The position numbers were made by a program, and so were the translations under genes. 64,000 bases of DNA. Source: Psychrobacter immobilis. Its GTDB lineage: Bacteria; Pseudomonadota; Gammaproteobacteria; Pseudomonadales; Moraxellaceae. Below the pieces are notes generated by a model. The model had not been told where the DNA came from. It saw only the letters and a program-made list of their open reading frames with translations, and searched no databases. Shown here in pieces: positions 8,940 through 18,675 of the stretch. The stretch's first letter is position 1; every line of letters begins with the position of its first letter. The stretch lies in contig CAJGZL010000001.1 in NCBI GenBank assembly GCA_904846145.1, forward strand, positions 1,612,001 to 1,676,000, in the 5' to 3' direction.

Positions 8940-8963
8940 GTGCTTAGACTACAGCAAGTAGTT

Positions 8964-9257
8964 CTATAAGCGTTTGGGCTGAATAATATATTCCATGCGT
9001 TTAGCTAAACGAATATCATGGCTAGTAATGCCGCCTGTATCATGAGAGGTAAGGCGTACATCGACTATATTATAAGTATTGTGCCACTCAGGGTGGTGTT
9101 CCAACGCCTCTGCATAAAAGGCGGCTTGATTCATAAAACTCATAGCTTCAATAAAGTCGTTAAAATGATAAGACTTAATGATGCTATTGCCATCACGCGA
9201 CCAGCCTGTTAAATCTTCTAACTGCATGTCCACTTGTTTGTCAGATAAACTACTCAT
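8964..9257 (-). CDS. phhB: Pterin-4a-carbinolamine dehydratase
   Basis: The product is 97 residues, a normal length for the family. It contains [20 protein letters not shown] with the conserved active-site HHPxW, and a following [13 protein letters not shown] segment. It dehydrates 4a-hydroxytetrahydropterin to recycle the cofactor of aromatic amino-acid hydroxylases. No phhA is present nearby. It lies 25 bp downstream of the GNAT gene on the same strand, so the two may be one transcript. Confidence 0.92.
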   Translation of the reverse strand: MSSLSDKQVDMQLEDLTGWSRDGNSIIKSYHFNDFIEAMSFMNQAAFYAEALEHHPEWHNTYNIVDVRLTSHDTGGITSHDIRLAKRMEYIIQPKRL

Positions 9258-9282
9258 AGCACTATCCTTTTTTATATAAAAA

Positions 9283-9576
9283 TTATCTAGTTAAATCCTG
9301 ATAATCAGGGTGCTTATCAATATAAGAAGCTACAAACGAGCATTGTGGTACTACCTTTTTATTATGATCACGCGCATAGTCTAAGGCATGCTTAACCAGC
9401 GCTGAACCGACTCCTTGACCACCTAACGCTTGTGGTACGATCGTATGATCAAAGACCAAAGCATCAGAGCGCTGCTGATAACTAATATAACCTGTGTGAC
9501 CATCAATAGTAGTCTCGAAGCGCTGAGCTTGCTCGTTATGATTAATGTTTAGTTTATCTTTAGAGATGTCAGTCAT
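9283..9576 (-). CDS. Small GNAT-fold N-acetyltransferase-like protein (YjdJ/COG2388 type)
   Basis: The 97-residue protein has the acetyl-CoA-binding pattern of short GNAT proteins ([20 protein letters not shown]), then [18 protein letters not shown] near the C-terminus. Substrates for this family are unknown. A possible ribosome site AAGGAG lies before the ATG. It is probably transcribed with phhB. Confidence 0.85.
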   Translation of the reverse strand: MTDISKDKLNINHNEQAQRFETTIDGHTGYISYQQRSDALVFDHTIVPQALGGQGVGSALVKHALDYARDHNKKVVPQCSFVASYIDKHPDYQDLTR

Positions 9577-9683
9577 AAAAACTCCTTTATTATTATATTT
9601 TCACTTATTACTGGTACTCAATAATAAGCTTTCTTTGACAGTTTCTCAGTAACTTAACGTTGTTGATAGTAATTATAAACGCT

Positions 9684-11096
9684 CTAAGCGTTATTAGCAC
9701 GAACGAAAGCATAATATAGTGATTGGCGCACCACTTGTGGAATATGCCTTTTAAAACCAGTTACTGGCTCCGATATTCGTTGCTGTTTTTCTATCGTTTC
9801 AATAGCGTCACCATCTTTAAGCGTTTGCTCATAAGCTTGTTGCTCATCAGCATTGGGTTTACTAAAGTGATAAATACGTTTGAGCACTTGGGTAAACTGA
9901 CGACCAAATTTACCTGTATTGTAAGATAAGTCGTATTTTTGACAGATAGCTTCTACTTGCGGTGCGATACTGGCATAACGATGTGCTGGCATATCTGGGA
10001 ATATATGATGCTCAATCTGATGCGATAGATTACCTGTCAAGAAGTGAAACAACTTGCTGCCTTTAATATTACTAGAGCCTAGTATCTGCCGCACATACCA
10101 GTCACCTTTGGTTTCATTCTCATTAAGATGGCTATAAATATGCGCCTGATCAGTAAAATGTCCGCAGAATATAATCGCCCACGTCCATAAGTTGCGCGCT
10201 ATATTGGCGGTAAAGTTGCCCGTCAATGTACTAATAGCACCACCGCGACCTAGTGCCACGCCAGCGATCGCAGGCAGAGCTATATAATCTTTACCGACTT
10301 GCCGAGCTATCTTTGCCCCTAGCGCTCGTGCCTTTTGCTGTAATAGCTCATGCTTATCTGTAGCATCCGCATATTCATCGACGCTGATTTGTATATCGTG
10401 AAAGGCAACTGCCCACTCAAACCCTAAGGCTAAAACCATAGTCTTAAACGGATTAGAGCGATCATCAGGCGTCCAAGGCTGCTCATCGGTGACTCGAATC
10501 AAGTGATAGCCGACATCATGATCGCGGCCGACGATATTAGTAAAGGTATGATGTAAGTAGTTATGTGAGTGCTGCCATAAAGGTGCAGGACAGACGATAT
10601 CCCAGTCGAATTTTTGACTATTGAGATGCGGATGTTGCATCCAGTCATATTGCCCGTGCATAACATTATGACCCAGCTCCATATTATTGACAATTTTGCT
10701 AAAACTAAGTAGCGTCGTACCGAGCAGCCAACCGCCCAATTTATAACGCTTTTTAGGCAAGCGCCAGGCTACTGCCAAGAGGCTACGCGCCGCGATTTCA
10801 CTACCTGCGACTAGCTTATAGACCCGTTCAATATAACGGGCGTCATCCGCACCTAAGGAGTCCATTACTTCGTTATATAGCGCGTTAAACTCTACAGCTA
10901 GTGCTGCTGACTGTACTTTGGATAGCGGCGCTTGCGTTAACGTCGGATAAGGTTGCGCTTTGCCTGACTGTGAGGTCTCTATACATTCTTGAGAGACAGT
11001 GTCTCTGTCAGTAGTGGCTCTAGCTTGTGCAATAGCTGGCTTAGTCAAAATAGGAACAGCAGAATGTGCAGGAGATATTGGCGGTAATAAGCGCAT
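9684..11096 (-). CDS. Membrane fatty-acid desaturase (acyl-lipid/acyl-CoA type)
   Basis: The 470-residue protein has the three histidine boxes of di-iron membrane desaturases: HNVMH (143-147), HSHNYLHH (176-183) and HQIEHH (359-364). The last is typical of front-end and linoleoyl-CoA-type enzymes. A hydrophobic pair of helices lies around 270-312. The N-terminal 60 residues are polar and poorly conserved in appearance. The upstream gene on the same strand encodes a 2Fe-2S reductase that probably supplies electrons, as in the Pseudomonas DesB/DesC pair. A role in membrane fluidity in the cold is likely. Regiospecificity cannot be read from the sequence. Confidence 0.88.
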   Translation of the reverse strand: MRLLPPISPAHSAVPILTKPAIAQARATTDRDTVSQECIETSQSGKAQPYPTLTQAPLSKVQSAALAVEFNALYNEVMDSLGADDARYIERVYKLVAGSEIAARSLLAVAWRLPKKRYKLGGWLLGTTLLSFSKIVNNMELGHNVMHGQYDWMQHPHLNSQKFDWDIVCPAPLWQHSHNYLHHTFTNIVGRDHDVGYHLIRVTDEQPWTPDDRSNPFKTMVLALGFEWAVAFHDIQISVDEYADATDKHELLQQKARALGAKIARQVGKDYIALPAIAGVALGRGGAISTLTGNFTANIARNLWTWAIIFCGHFTDQAHIYSHLNENETKGDWYVRQILGSSNIKGSKLFHFLTGNLSHQIEHHIFPDMPAHRYASIAPQVEAICQKYDLSYNTGKFGRQFTQVLKRIYHFSKPNADEQQAYEQTLKDGDAIETIEKQQRISEPVTGFKRHIPQVVRQSLYYAFVRANNA

Positions 11097-11349
11097 TAAT
11101 AATCCTTAACCGAGACTACTTACAGCCATTTATCATTGGCGATATCAGCGACGGTCTAATGAATAGAGTAGATATTATAATACAATATAGCTGAACATTA
11201 TTCTATCCATATCAGCGTTAAGTTGCTGTATTTTGGTTAGTTTTTCTAATTGCACAGCAATAATTATAAAATTAAACTAATTAATAATTTGTTTAAATAG
11301 AAAATAAAAATGGTTTATTTTGCAGGGATTATATATCGATAGTCTTCAA

Positions 11350-12573
11350 CTATATATCTAATACTACATCGCTCATTGCCACATTAATACAAGTCTGAAT
11401 AGACTCATAACCGTCACCGCTTAGCTTACCTGTTTGAATATTTTTGACTACGCCACTAGCTTTATTACAGCGACATAATTGACAGATACCTTGGCGGCAG
11501 CCGTAATTAAGACGAATGCCAGCTTGCTCAGCGCTCAGTAGCAAAGTGCTATCGCTGCTAAACTGCTGCTGACGTCTACGCAAATATACGGTATGCGTGG
11601 CTAAATTAAATTGCTCATCTAGAGTATCTAACGCCAGCTCAGGTAGAGCAGTGCCAAAGCGCTCAATGACTATATTTTCGCGTAATGAATGATTGTCACC
11701 TAATGAGTGCTGATCATCGTAGCTTTGAGTTTTTGCTGGTTTTTGCTGTGCTTCTATCTCATCTACCGCCTTGTATAAGCTCGCTAGTAAAGCTTGCGAG
11801 CCACAGGCAAATATCTGGGTCTCTGGTAAAGGCAAATCTAACGTCAAAAGACTAGCAGCCTGCAAATGACGACTGCCTGCCAAATAGCTATCAGGATTTT
11901 GCGTATCAACTAAATAATAAGTAAAGCTGGCATGCTCGTTTTTTAGCTGTTGCCAATAATTCTCTAACACTGCGCCACGATTATAATGCACTAGCGTCAC
12001 TTGCCGCTTATCTGCTAGCGCTTGCGTGATCAGTCCTAACATTGGGGTAATCCCACTACCACCTGCTATAAATAACAAAGGTGCTTGATTAGCTGAACTG
12101 GCTTGCTGCAAGGTAAAGTCACCACTAGGCGCGCTACTATCGAATATCGTACCAATAGCGGCGTGCTTGGTGAGATAGTCTGATACTTCTCCTTGCGGCT
12201 TGATAGCGATGGTCAAGGTTTGGCGCTGTTTGTTTTTAGCAGTAGTTTTACTACTCTCAGTCCACCATAAATCTTGCTTTGGTAAGCCGACTAGCGAGTA
12301 GCTGCGCTGATGATAAATACCTTCGATAGGAATCGTCAGATTAATATATTGACCCCCATGCCAGCCGCTATGTTGACCCTTTTTAGTATCAAAAAAGCGC
12401 TGCTTAAAAGCGCGATTGACCTCAAACTGGAGCGCTATCAGCTCATCGCTCAGTGCCTGTCTAGCAATAAGTCGTAATTTTGGCGCAGTCAATGACCAAA
12501 ATGGTGACAAGTGCGAACCAATGAAGTCAATAAACGCGCTTTGAATAATCTCAGGACGATAACTAGAGGTCAT
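11350..12573 (-). CDS. Ferredoxin reductase with C-terminal 2Fe-2S ferredoxin domain
   Basis: The 407-residue flavoprotein has an FAD-binding barrel (with RSYSLVG, about residue 90), an NAD(P)-binding domain (APLLFIAGGSGITPMLGLI) and a plant-type ferredoxin domain at the C-terminus, with ligands C359, C364, C367 and C395. This is the usual electron donor to membrane desaturases and hydroxylases. The desaturase gene follows after 253 bp on the same strand, so functional coupling is likely even if each gene has its own promoter. Confidence 0.88.
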   Translation of the reverse strand: MTSSYRPEIIQSAFIDFIGSHLSPFWSLTAPKLRLIARQALSDELIALQFEVNRAFKQRFFDTKKGQHSGWHGGQYINLTIPIEGIYHQRSYSLVGLPKQDLWWTESSKTTAKNKQRQTLTIAIKPQGEVSDYLTKHAAIGTIFDSSAPSGDFTLQQASSANQAPLLFIAGGSGITPMLGLITQALADKRQVTLVHYNRGAVLENYWQQLKNEHASFTYYLVDTQNPDSYLAGSRHLQAASLLTLDLPLPETQIFACGSQALLASLYKAVDEIEAQQKPAKTQSYDDQHSLGDNHSLRENIVIERFGTALPELALDTLDEQFNLATHTVYLRRRQQQFSSDSTLLLSAEQAGIRLNYGCRQGICQLCRCNKASGVVKNIQTGKLSGDGYESIQTCINVAMSDVVLDI

Positions 12574-12840
12574 AAGTGAGCTATTTCATAATGAATCTTA
12601 ATAATATAATGAGGTTCAAATCATTATTAACAATAGCTTTACCCTATATAGCTAGATAAAAAGAATTAAAGAAACTGAAATATTTGGCTAAACAGCCTAC
12701 TAGCTTGCAGCCTATGCGCCACAATGCGATAATGAATGAAAATTTATAATCCTATTTTTGAGGCTGAGCAACTATATCTGCTTTTGTTCTTTCATAAAGC
12801 GCGCTTGCTCGCCTATTCTATGCAGTCCATCGGAGTGTTA

Positions 12841-14502
12841 ATGGCTCAATATATCTACACGATGAACAACGTGTCAAAACTTGTTCCGCCTAAGCGCGAG
12901 ATTCTAAAAAACATCAATTTATCATTTTTCCCGGGTGCCAAAATCGGTGTGTTGGGTATCAATGGCTCAGGTAAATCTACTTTGCTCCGTATTATGGCAG
13001 GCGTAGATACTGATTTCAGTGGTGAAGCGCGCGCGCAAACGGGTACTAAGATCGGCTACTTACCGCAAGAGCCACAGCTAGATGATAGCAAAGATGTGCG
13101 CGGTAATGTCGAAGATGGTATGCGCGAAGCTTTGGATGCGCTTGAGCGTTTAGATGCTATCTACACCGAATATGCTGAGCCTGATGCTGACTTTGATAAG
13201 CTGGCTGAAGAGCAGGGTAAGATGGAAGATATCATCCAATCTTGGGATGCGCATAACCTAAATAATCAGCTAGAAAAAGCCGCTGATGCGCTACGTCTGC
13301 CACCATGGGATGCGGATGTCAGCAAATTATCTGGTGGTGAAAAACGCCGTGTCGCGCTATGCCGTTTGCTACTGTCACGTCCTGACATGTTATTGCTCGA
13401 TGAGCCAACCAACCATTTGGACGCCGAATCGGTCGCATGGCTTGAGCAGTTCTTACAGAATTATAGCGGTACTATCGTCGCTATTACCCATGATCGTTAT
13501 TTCTTAGATAACGTTGCTCAGTGGATATTGGAATTAGATCGTGGCCATGGCTATCCGTATGAAGGCAACTATACTGAGTGGCTTGAGCAAAAGAACACTC
13601 GTTTAGAGCAGCAGAATAAGCAAGAAGAGTCATTCGCCAAAGCGCTGAAAAAAGAGCTGGAATGGATTCGTAAGAACCAAAAAGGCCAAACAGCCAAATC
13701 AAAATCTCGTGTGCAACGTTTTGAAGAGCTAAACTCAACAGAGTTTCAAAAGCGTAATGAAACCTCTGAGATTTATATTCCACCTGGTCCACGTCTAGGT
13801 AATAAAGTTATCGAAGTCAACGATATCTCCAAGTCATTTGGTGATCGCCTGCTTTATAAAGACTTGAGCTTTAATGTGCCAGCGGGTGCTATCGTTGGTA
13901 TTATCGGCCCTAATGGCGCAGGCAAGACCACGCTATTTAATATGATTACTGAGCGTGATACGCCAGATACGGGTTCTGTTGATTTGGGCGAAAGCGTCAG
14001 CGTTGCTTATGTCGGTCAGGTGCGTGATAACTTAGATGATAAAAAGACTGTATGGGAAGAGATCTCTGACGGTCTAGATATCATCACGGTTGGTGACTAT
14101 ACCACGCCAAGTCGTGCTTACATCGGACGCTTTAACTTCAAAGGCTCAGATCAGCAAAAGCACGTTGGTCAACTGTCTGGTGGTGAGCGTAACCGTCTGC
14201 AATTAGCCAAAACGCTAAAGCAAGGCGCGAACGTCTTGTTACTCGATGAGCCATCGAACGACTTGGATATCGAGACTTTGCGTGCGCTTGAAGACGCTAT
14301 TCAAGTCTTCCCAGGTACCGTGATGGTAGTCTCGCATGATCGCTGGTTCTTAGATCGTATTGCCACTCATATTTTAGCCTTTGAAGAGGAAGGCCCGATC
14401 TGGTATGACGGTAACTATACTGAATTTGAAGCGTATCGTAAAAAGACGATGGGTGATGATTCAGGTCCAAAACGCGCAAAGTATAAGAAAATTACGAGCT
14501 AA
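12841..14502 (+). CDS. ettA: EttA, energy-dependent translational throttle (ABC-F ATPase)
   Basis: From the preferred start the protein is 553 residues, close to E. coli EttA. It has two ABC domains with Walker A GINGSGKST and GPNGAGKTT, signatures LSGGEKRR and LSGGERNR, and Walker B LLLLDEPTNHLD and LLLDEPSNDLD. Between them are the ABC-F linker and the EttA arm region. EttA binds the ribosomal E site and couples translation to energy status. The start MAQYIYTMNNVSKLVPPKRE aligns with E. coli EttA and follows CGGAGTG. An in-frame ATG at 12736 would add 35 unrelated residues and is disfavoured. Confidence 0.95.
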   Translation: MAQYIYTMNNVSKLVPPKREILKNINLSFFPGAKIGVLGINGSGKSTLLRIMAGVDTDFSGEARAQTGTKIGYLPQEPQLDDSKDVRGNVEDGMREALDALERLDAIYTEYAEPDADFDKLAEEQGKMEDIIQSWDAHNLNNQLEKAADALRLPPWDADVSKLSGGEKRRVALCRLLLSRPDMLLLDEPTNHLDAESVAWLEQFLQNYSGTIVAITHDRYFLDNVAQWILELDRGHGYPYEGNYTEWLEQKNTRLEQQNKQEESFAKALKKELEWIRKNQKGQTAKSKSRVQRFEELNSTEFQKRNETSEIYIPPGPRLGNKVIEVNDISKSFGDRLLYKDLSFNVPAGAIVGIIGPNGAGKTTLFNMITERDTPDTGSVDLGESVSVAYVGQVRDNLDDKKTVWEEISDGLDIITVGDYTTPSRAYIGRFNFKGSDQQKHVGQLSGGERNRLQLAKTLKQGANVLLLDEPSNDLDIETLRALEDAIQVFPGTVMVVSHDRWFLDRIATHILAFEEEGPIWYDGNYTEFEAYRKKTMGDDSGPKRAKYKKITS

Positions 14503-14519
14503 ACTATCAAACGTATAGC

Positions 14520-14569
14520 TCAATACACAAAAAGACCGCTAATCTATTAGCGGTCTTTTTGTGTATTGA
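14520..14569. terminator. Long perfect palindromic terminator
   Basis: A perfect inverted repeat with 24-bp arms and a 2-base centre follows ettA. The inner part, AAAAAGACCGCTAAT with its complement, gives a bidirectional Rho-independent terminator between ettA and convergent plsB. Confidence 0.92.
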
Positions 14570-14592
14570 AAGTCATAAATTAAATAACTACT

Positions 14593-14678
14593 CTCTAACG
14601 CTTATGGCTATCTCTAACGCTTATGGCTATCTCTAACGCTTATGGCTATCTTAACGCTTATGGCTATCTTAACGCTTA
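14593..14678. repeat. Tandem 18-19 bp repeats at the 3' end of plsB
   Basis: There are three identical 19-bp units (CTCTAACGCTTATGGCTAT), one 18-bp variant (CTTAACGCTTATGGCTAT) and a partial copy. The partial copy overlaps the last codons and stop of plsB. Each full unit carries, on the minus strand, a copy of the plsB tail sequence AAGCGTTA. The array therefore looks like local duplication of the gene's 3' end. It lies between plsB and the palindromic terminator and would be transcribed as plsB 3' UTR. Confidence 0.9.
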
Positions 14679-17536
14679 CGCCCAAATTTACGCTGCTTTT
14701 TATTGCTAATAGCGGTAATAGCATGAGTAATTTCTTCATCATTGAGGCTGGCGACTTGTTGTAAGATTTGCATCATATCAGTGCTCAGCACGTATTTGGC
14801 ATGATGGGCGATATTATGGATACGCTCATCAAAGATGAGGACGCCAGTCTCGCTATCGGTTTGAATATAGTTGAGACGAATGAGCGCATTGACAAAACTA
14901 ATAAACAAGGAGCGATCAAAGAAGTCTGGAATATCATCAGCATATAGTACCGATAGTCGCTGACCTAGCAGATGACACAGATCAATGACCTCTTCTGCCG
15001 TTAGATTGCCCGAACCTTGCTGAGCGAGTAGGGCGAGGGTCATGAAATAACGCTCTAGGCTATGCTCGACAGGCGTTGCCAATACCATTAGTTGCTGATA
15101 GCTGCTGCTATTAGTCTCAGGGACACCCAATACGCCATCACCTAACTCGACGATTAGATCATGAGCGATAAGGTTGTCTACCTTCTTGACTAGAATATCC
15201 TGTAGACCATGCGCAGAATAATATAAGAATAGCTCACTTTGCAAGAATGGATAGAGCTGCGCGACGATATCATCAAGACGATGACGCTTAATACGACCGT
15301 TACGAGCCACTAGTGCGGCTAAGAACGACTGCAAGATAAAGACATGCAAGATATTATTACGGAAGTAACTCAGCAACGCTGCTTGGCGTCCAATGACCTG
15401 AATAATGTCACCTAAGATATGCGGCGTACGCTCAATGAGTTTGAGCTTGATACCATAGTCGATGATCTGCTGCGGCTGCATATCAGTAATGACCGTATCA
15501 TCATCATATGGCTGCTGGCGCGCGATACTCTGATAAAGAGCGATCTGCTCACGACAAATCTCCTCATCAAGCGCCGCTTTTGGTGCTGATAAGAGTACTA
15601 ATGACAGTAGCGATATCGGATTAATAACAGCGGCTTTATTAATATGCTGCATAATCTTGACACCGATATTATCAACCATAGCGCTGGCTTTGTCGTCCAG
15701 CGGCGTGTCGGTGCGATCTGCAGGTAGACTATCGGCTGGCACATCAAACTTAGTTAAAAAGTCCGTTAAATGCAGCGGCGCCCCAAAGCTGAGATGGACA
15801 TTACCAAAGATACGCTCAATTTTGCGACTGACTTTGAGTAGACCGACTAATGATTCAGACTCTTTTTGTTTACCTTTGAGCTCACCTATATAAGTCGCTC
15901 CCTCCATAATGCGCTCATAACCAATATAAGTAGGGATAAACACCACAGGCTTGTTAGTGCGACGCAGCTGACTATGTACTGTCATCGCCAGCATGCCCAT
16001 TTTGGGAGGTAATAGGCGACCTGAGCGTGAGCGACCGCCCTCAACGAAGTATTCAATCGGGGTATTACGCGTGATCAAGGTATGCATATATTCACGTAGC
16101 ACGGCAGTATATAGGGCATTACCACGGAAGCTGCGACGGATAAAGAACGCCACAGCACCGCGTAATAGTGGTCCTAATACTGGCACATCTAAATTATCGC
16201 CTGCTGCTACATATGGAATGCTGAGTCCGCGCTTATAGATAACATAAGACAATAGTAAATAGTCGACATGACTGCGATGACAGGGTACATAGATAATCTC
16301 GTGATCCGCTGCCAGCTCACGTACGCGCTCGAAATGATGCACTTCTACGCCGTCATAAAGCTGTGTCCACAGCCAAGTTAAAAATCGATCAAAGACTCTG
16401 ATGATGGGATAAGAGTAGTCGTTTACCATCTCGTTAGCATAGCCTTTGGCAAGGCTACGTGCCTCGCGGGTACTAACACCCGTCTCATTAGCCTCGCTCT
16501 CTATCGCGTGTCTGATAGCAGGGGAGTAAATCAGCTTATCGACTAGATTACGTTTGTCTGATAAGTCAGGACCGAGCATGCTGGCGCGTTGCTTATCGAG
16601 ATAAATATTGAGCTGCTGCTGCATAGTACGTACCAGCTCGCGATTAGCATCGGCAGCAGGCACTAAAGGATGCGATAGTAAAGGCTGCTCTAATGCATTA
16701 TTTAAGCTGGCGGTAGTCAGGTCAGTATTAATATCGGTGCCCAGATTAGCACTTATACTAGTATTGGTATCAGTACTAGAATCACGATTTATATCGGAAT
16801 TGGCATTACTCTCAAAGCTAGTAGCTATAGGACAATCGTCATCATCGTCGTGTAAGCTATTATAGATGACAGCGCGCAGATCTTGTGGCGGATGAAACTG
16901 CACAAAAGTATCGCGACCCATAACACCAATATTGAATAGCTGCTTGGTGATACTAGGGTCTGCCCAGTTATCGCTCATCAATAGCTTGAATAGTGAGTCC
17001 TCCTTTTCAGGCGCGCGACCCCAGAGAATAGACACAGGTATCAGACGAATCTGCAGATCAGGATACTGCAAAATAGCAGAAATGAGACGTAACAGGCGCG
17101 GTGAGACTTGATCGTCTTTAGCGTTTGGATGATGTAAAAATACAATCGCTGCGTTCTCATCTATATGATGAGTTTCATCTTTTACTTCAAATAATGCAGG
17201 CGGTAGATTATGCTCTTGAGTTTGCAAATCGATCAATATACTGTTGGAGCGTGAATAGTCTTGCAGTACATAAAAGGTCAGTATATGATCATTAGCATCA
17301 AAATCTGGTAGCTCGCCTAATAGTTTTGGCTTGACGGCGACATCGAGCATTTGCCCTGATAGCTTACGATAGAGCTGATTAATAGGTGCTTTAGAGTAGG
17401 GTTTAGCGACCACTTTTGGATAGGGTAGATTACCATCATCAATAACCTCATCAGTATGAGCTGAGGAGGTTTCTAAGAGATCATTTTTGGCAAACTTATT
17501 TTTTAGAAAGCTGTTTTTTAGAAAGTCAGGTATCAT
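14669..17536 (-). CDS. plsB: Glycerol-3-phosphate acyltransferase PlsB
   Basis: The 955-residue membrane-associated enzyme carries the GPAT motifs: HRSHVD (HX4D, about 421-426), RRSFRGNALYTAVLREY, FVEGGRSRSGRLLPPKMGM and a VVFIPTYIGYER segment. It acylates sn-glycerol-3-phosphate at position 1, the first step of phospholipid synthesis. It is about 150 residues longer than E. coli PlsB. Part of the excess is a Ser/Thr/Asn/Asp-rich linker around residues 230-290 (for example NRDSSTDTNTSISAN), probably disordered. The C-terminus is basic (KKQRKFGRKR). A tandem repeat begins at its stop codon. Confidence 0.95.
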   Translation of the reverse strand: MIPDFLKNSFLKNKFAKNDLLETSSAHTDEVIDDGNLPYPKVVAKPYSKAPINQLYRKLSGQMLDVAVKPKLLGELPDFDANDHILTFYVLQDYSRSNSILIDLQTQEHNLPPALFEVKDETHHIDENAAIVFLHHPNAKDDQVSPRLLRLISAILQYPDLQIRLIPVSILWGRAPEKEDSLFKLLMSDNWADPSITKQLFNIGVMGRDTFVQFHPPQDLRAVIYNSLHDDDDDCPIATSFESNANSDINRDSSTDTNTSISANLGTDINTDLTTASLNNALEQPLLSHPLVPAADANRELVRTMQQQLNIYLDKQRASMLGPDLSDKRNLVDKLIYSPAIRHAIESEANETGVSTREARSLAKGYANEMVNDYSYPIIRVFDRFLTWLWTQLYDGVEVHHFERVRELAADHEIIYVPCHRSHVDYLLLSYVIYKRGLSIPYVAAGDNLDVPVLGPLLRGAVAFFIRRSFRGNALYTAVLREYMHTLITRNTPIEYFVEGGRSRSGRLLPPKMGMLAMTVHSQLRRTNKPVVFIPTYIGYERIMEGATYIGELKGKQKESESLVGLLKVSRKIERIFGNVHLSFGAPLHLTDFLTKFDVPADSLPADRTDTPLDDKASAMVDNIGVKIMQHINKAAVINPISLLSLVLLSAPKAALDEEICREQIALYQSIARQQPYDDDTVITDMQPQQIIDYGIKLKLIERTPHILGDIIQVIGRQAALLSYFRNNILHVFILQSFLAALVARNGRIKRHRLDDIVAQLYPFLQSELFLYYSAHGLQDILVKKVDNLIAHDLIVELGDGVLGVPETNSSSYQQLMVLATPVEHSLERYFMTLALLAQQGSGNLTAEEVIDLCHLLGQRLSVLYADDIPDFFDRSLFISFVNALIRLNYIQTDSETGVLIFDERIHNIAHHAKYVLSTDMMQILQQVASLNDEEITHAITAISNKKQRKFGRKR

Positions 17537-17666
17537 AATCAGTAGTCAAACTTTATAAATATAATGCGCTTATGATGCCACAAAAGTAGTTAAAGCGATA
17601 TATAGTATGTATAGCCATTTGAGTATTATTAAAAGTGAATTTTGTTAAATGAGGACGCGCTCTACT

Positions 17667-18140
17667 ATGACCCCTGCTATCGATCTTGCCAAACAGCTTA
17701 AGCTTAGCTACCAGCTGCATGACTACACCCATGACAATCAGGCATCATCTTATGGCTTAGAGGCGGCGCAAAAGCTAGGCGTTGCCGCTGAGCAAGTGTT
17801 TAAGACCTTGGTAGTGCAAACCGAAACCGCATCGCTAGCCGTCGCTGTAGTGCCTGTTAATACCACAGTAAGCTTTAAAAAAATGGCAAAAGCTATCGGC
17901 TGTAAAAAGGTACAAATGGCCGAGCCAAAGCAAGTTGAGCGCAGTACAGGCTATATACTCGGAGGCGTCAGCCCATTAGCACAAAAAAAGCGTCTACTGA
18001 CAATCATAGATAGCTCAGCTCAATCTCAAGCAACCATCTATGTCAGCGCGGGTCGACGCGGGCTTGAGATTGAGCTGCCAGCACAGCAATTAGCCGATAC
18101 TCTAAACGCTCGTTTTGTAGATATTGCCGACAATGGCTAA
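17667..18140 (+). CDS. ybaK: Cys-tRNA(Pro)/Cys-tRNA(Cys) deacylase YbaK
   Basis: The YbaK/EbsC-family protein is 157 residues from the chosen ATG (MTPAIDLAKQL), which matches E. coli YbaK (MTPAVKLLEK). Conserved segments include VFKTLVVQ, KKMAKAIGCKKVQMAEP, RSTGYILGGVSPLAQKKR and YVSAGRRGLEIEL. It hydrolyses mischarged Cys-tRNA(Pro). GAGGA lies 11 bp before this start. An ATG at 17649 would add six residues (MRTRST), overlaps the ribosome site, and is less likely. Confidence 0.92.
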   Translation: MTPAIDLAKQLKLSYQLHDYTHDNQASSYGLEAAQKLGVAAEQVFKTLVVQTETASLAVAVVPVNTTVSFKKMAKAIGCKKVQMAEPKQVERSTGYILGGVSPLAQKKRLLTIIDSSAQSQATIYVSAGRRGLEIELPAQQLADTLNARFVDIADNG

Positions 18141-18215
18141 GATATTTTAGCGAGGTTTAGATAAACCAATCTTTGCTAAATGACTACGTCTTAAACGTAC
18201 TATAAGGATAAAATC

Positions 18216-18590
18216 ATGCCACATTTGACCATTCAAGCTACGCCAAACGTTATTATTCCTCACGAGGAGTCATTACTTAAAGCCTTAAACCAAGCGCTTT
18301 GGGATAGCGGACACTTTGGTAAGTCGACTGATATAAAGGCGCGCATACTACCGCTAAATACTTTCTTAGTAGGCGTTGAAGATGACGAGCAAGAGCATGG
18401 CTTTATCTATGCAAACTGTAAGCTGATGGCAGGGAGAGACGATGAAGTACGTGATAAGCTGGCACAGTTATTAGTAACCACTATTGAGCAAAATCTGAGC
18501 GCTGAGCAGTCAGGCCGTGCCAGCTTACAGATATGTGTTGAAGTGGAAGAGATTAGTCCTATTTATCATAAGAAAGTGATGGGGAGTTAG
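18216..18590 (+). CDS. 5-carboxymethyl-2-hydroxymuconate delta-isomerase-like protein
   Basis: The 124-residue protein begins MPHLTIQATPNV. Like HpaF, it has the N-terminal proline (P2) used as catalytic base in the tautomerase superfamily. It also has the family pattern near IYANCKLMAGRDDEVRDKL and a C-terminal SLQICVEVEEI strand. No other homoprotocatechuate-pathway gene is nearby, so the true substrate is open. AAGGAT precedes the start. It follows ybaK by 75 bp. Confidence 0.82.
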   Translation: MPHLTIQATPNVIIPHEESLLKALNQALWDSGHFGKSTDIKARILPLNTFLVGVEDDEQEHGFIYANCKLMAGRDDEVRDKLAQLLVTTIEQNLSAEQSGRASLQICVEVEEISPIYHKKVMGS

Positions 18591-18675
18591 AATTTTAATG
18601 AAGTCGTATCGTAGTAACTATCTAAATGCTGAGTTAAAAACTTAGACTTTAAATCATAGTTAAAAGTGAAGAAAA

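Noticed and set aside
12736-12840. N-terminal extension of ettA from the first ATG
   Set aside because: The 35 extra residues do not match EttA. The inner ATG aligns with E. coli EttA and follows CGGAGTG.
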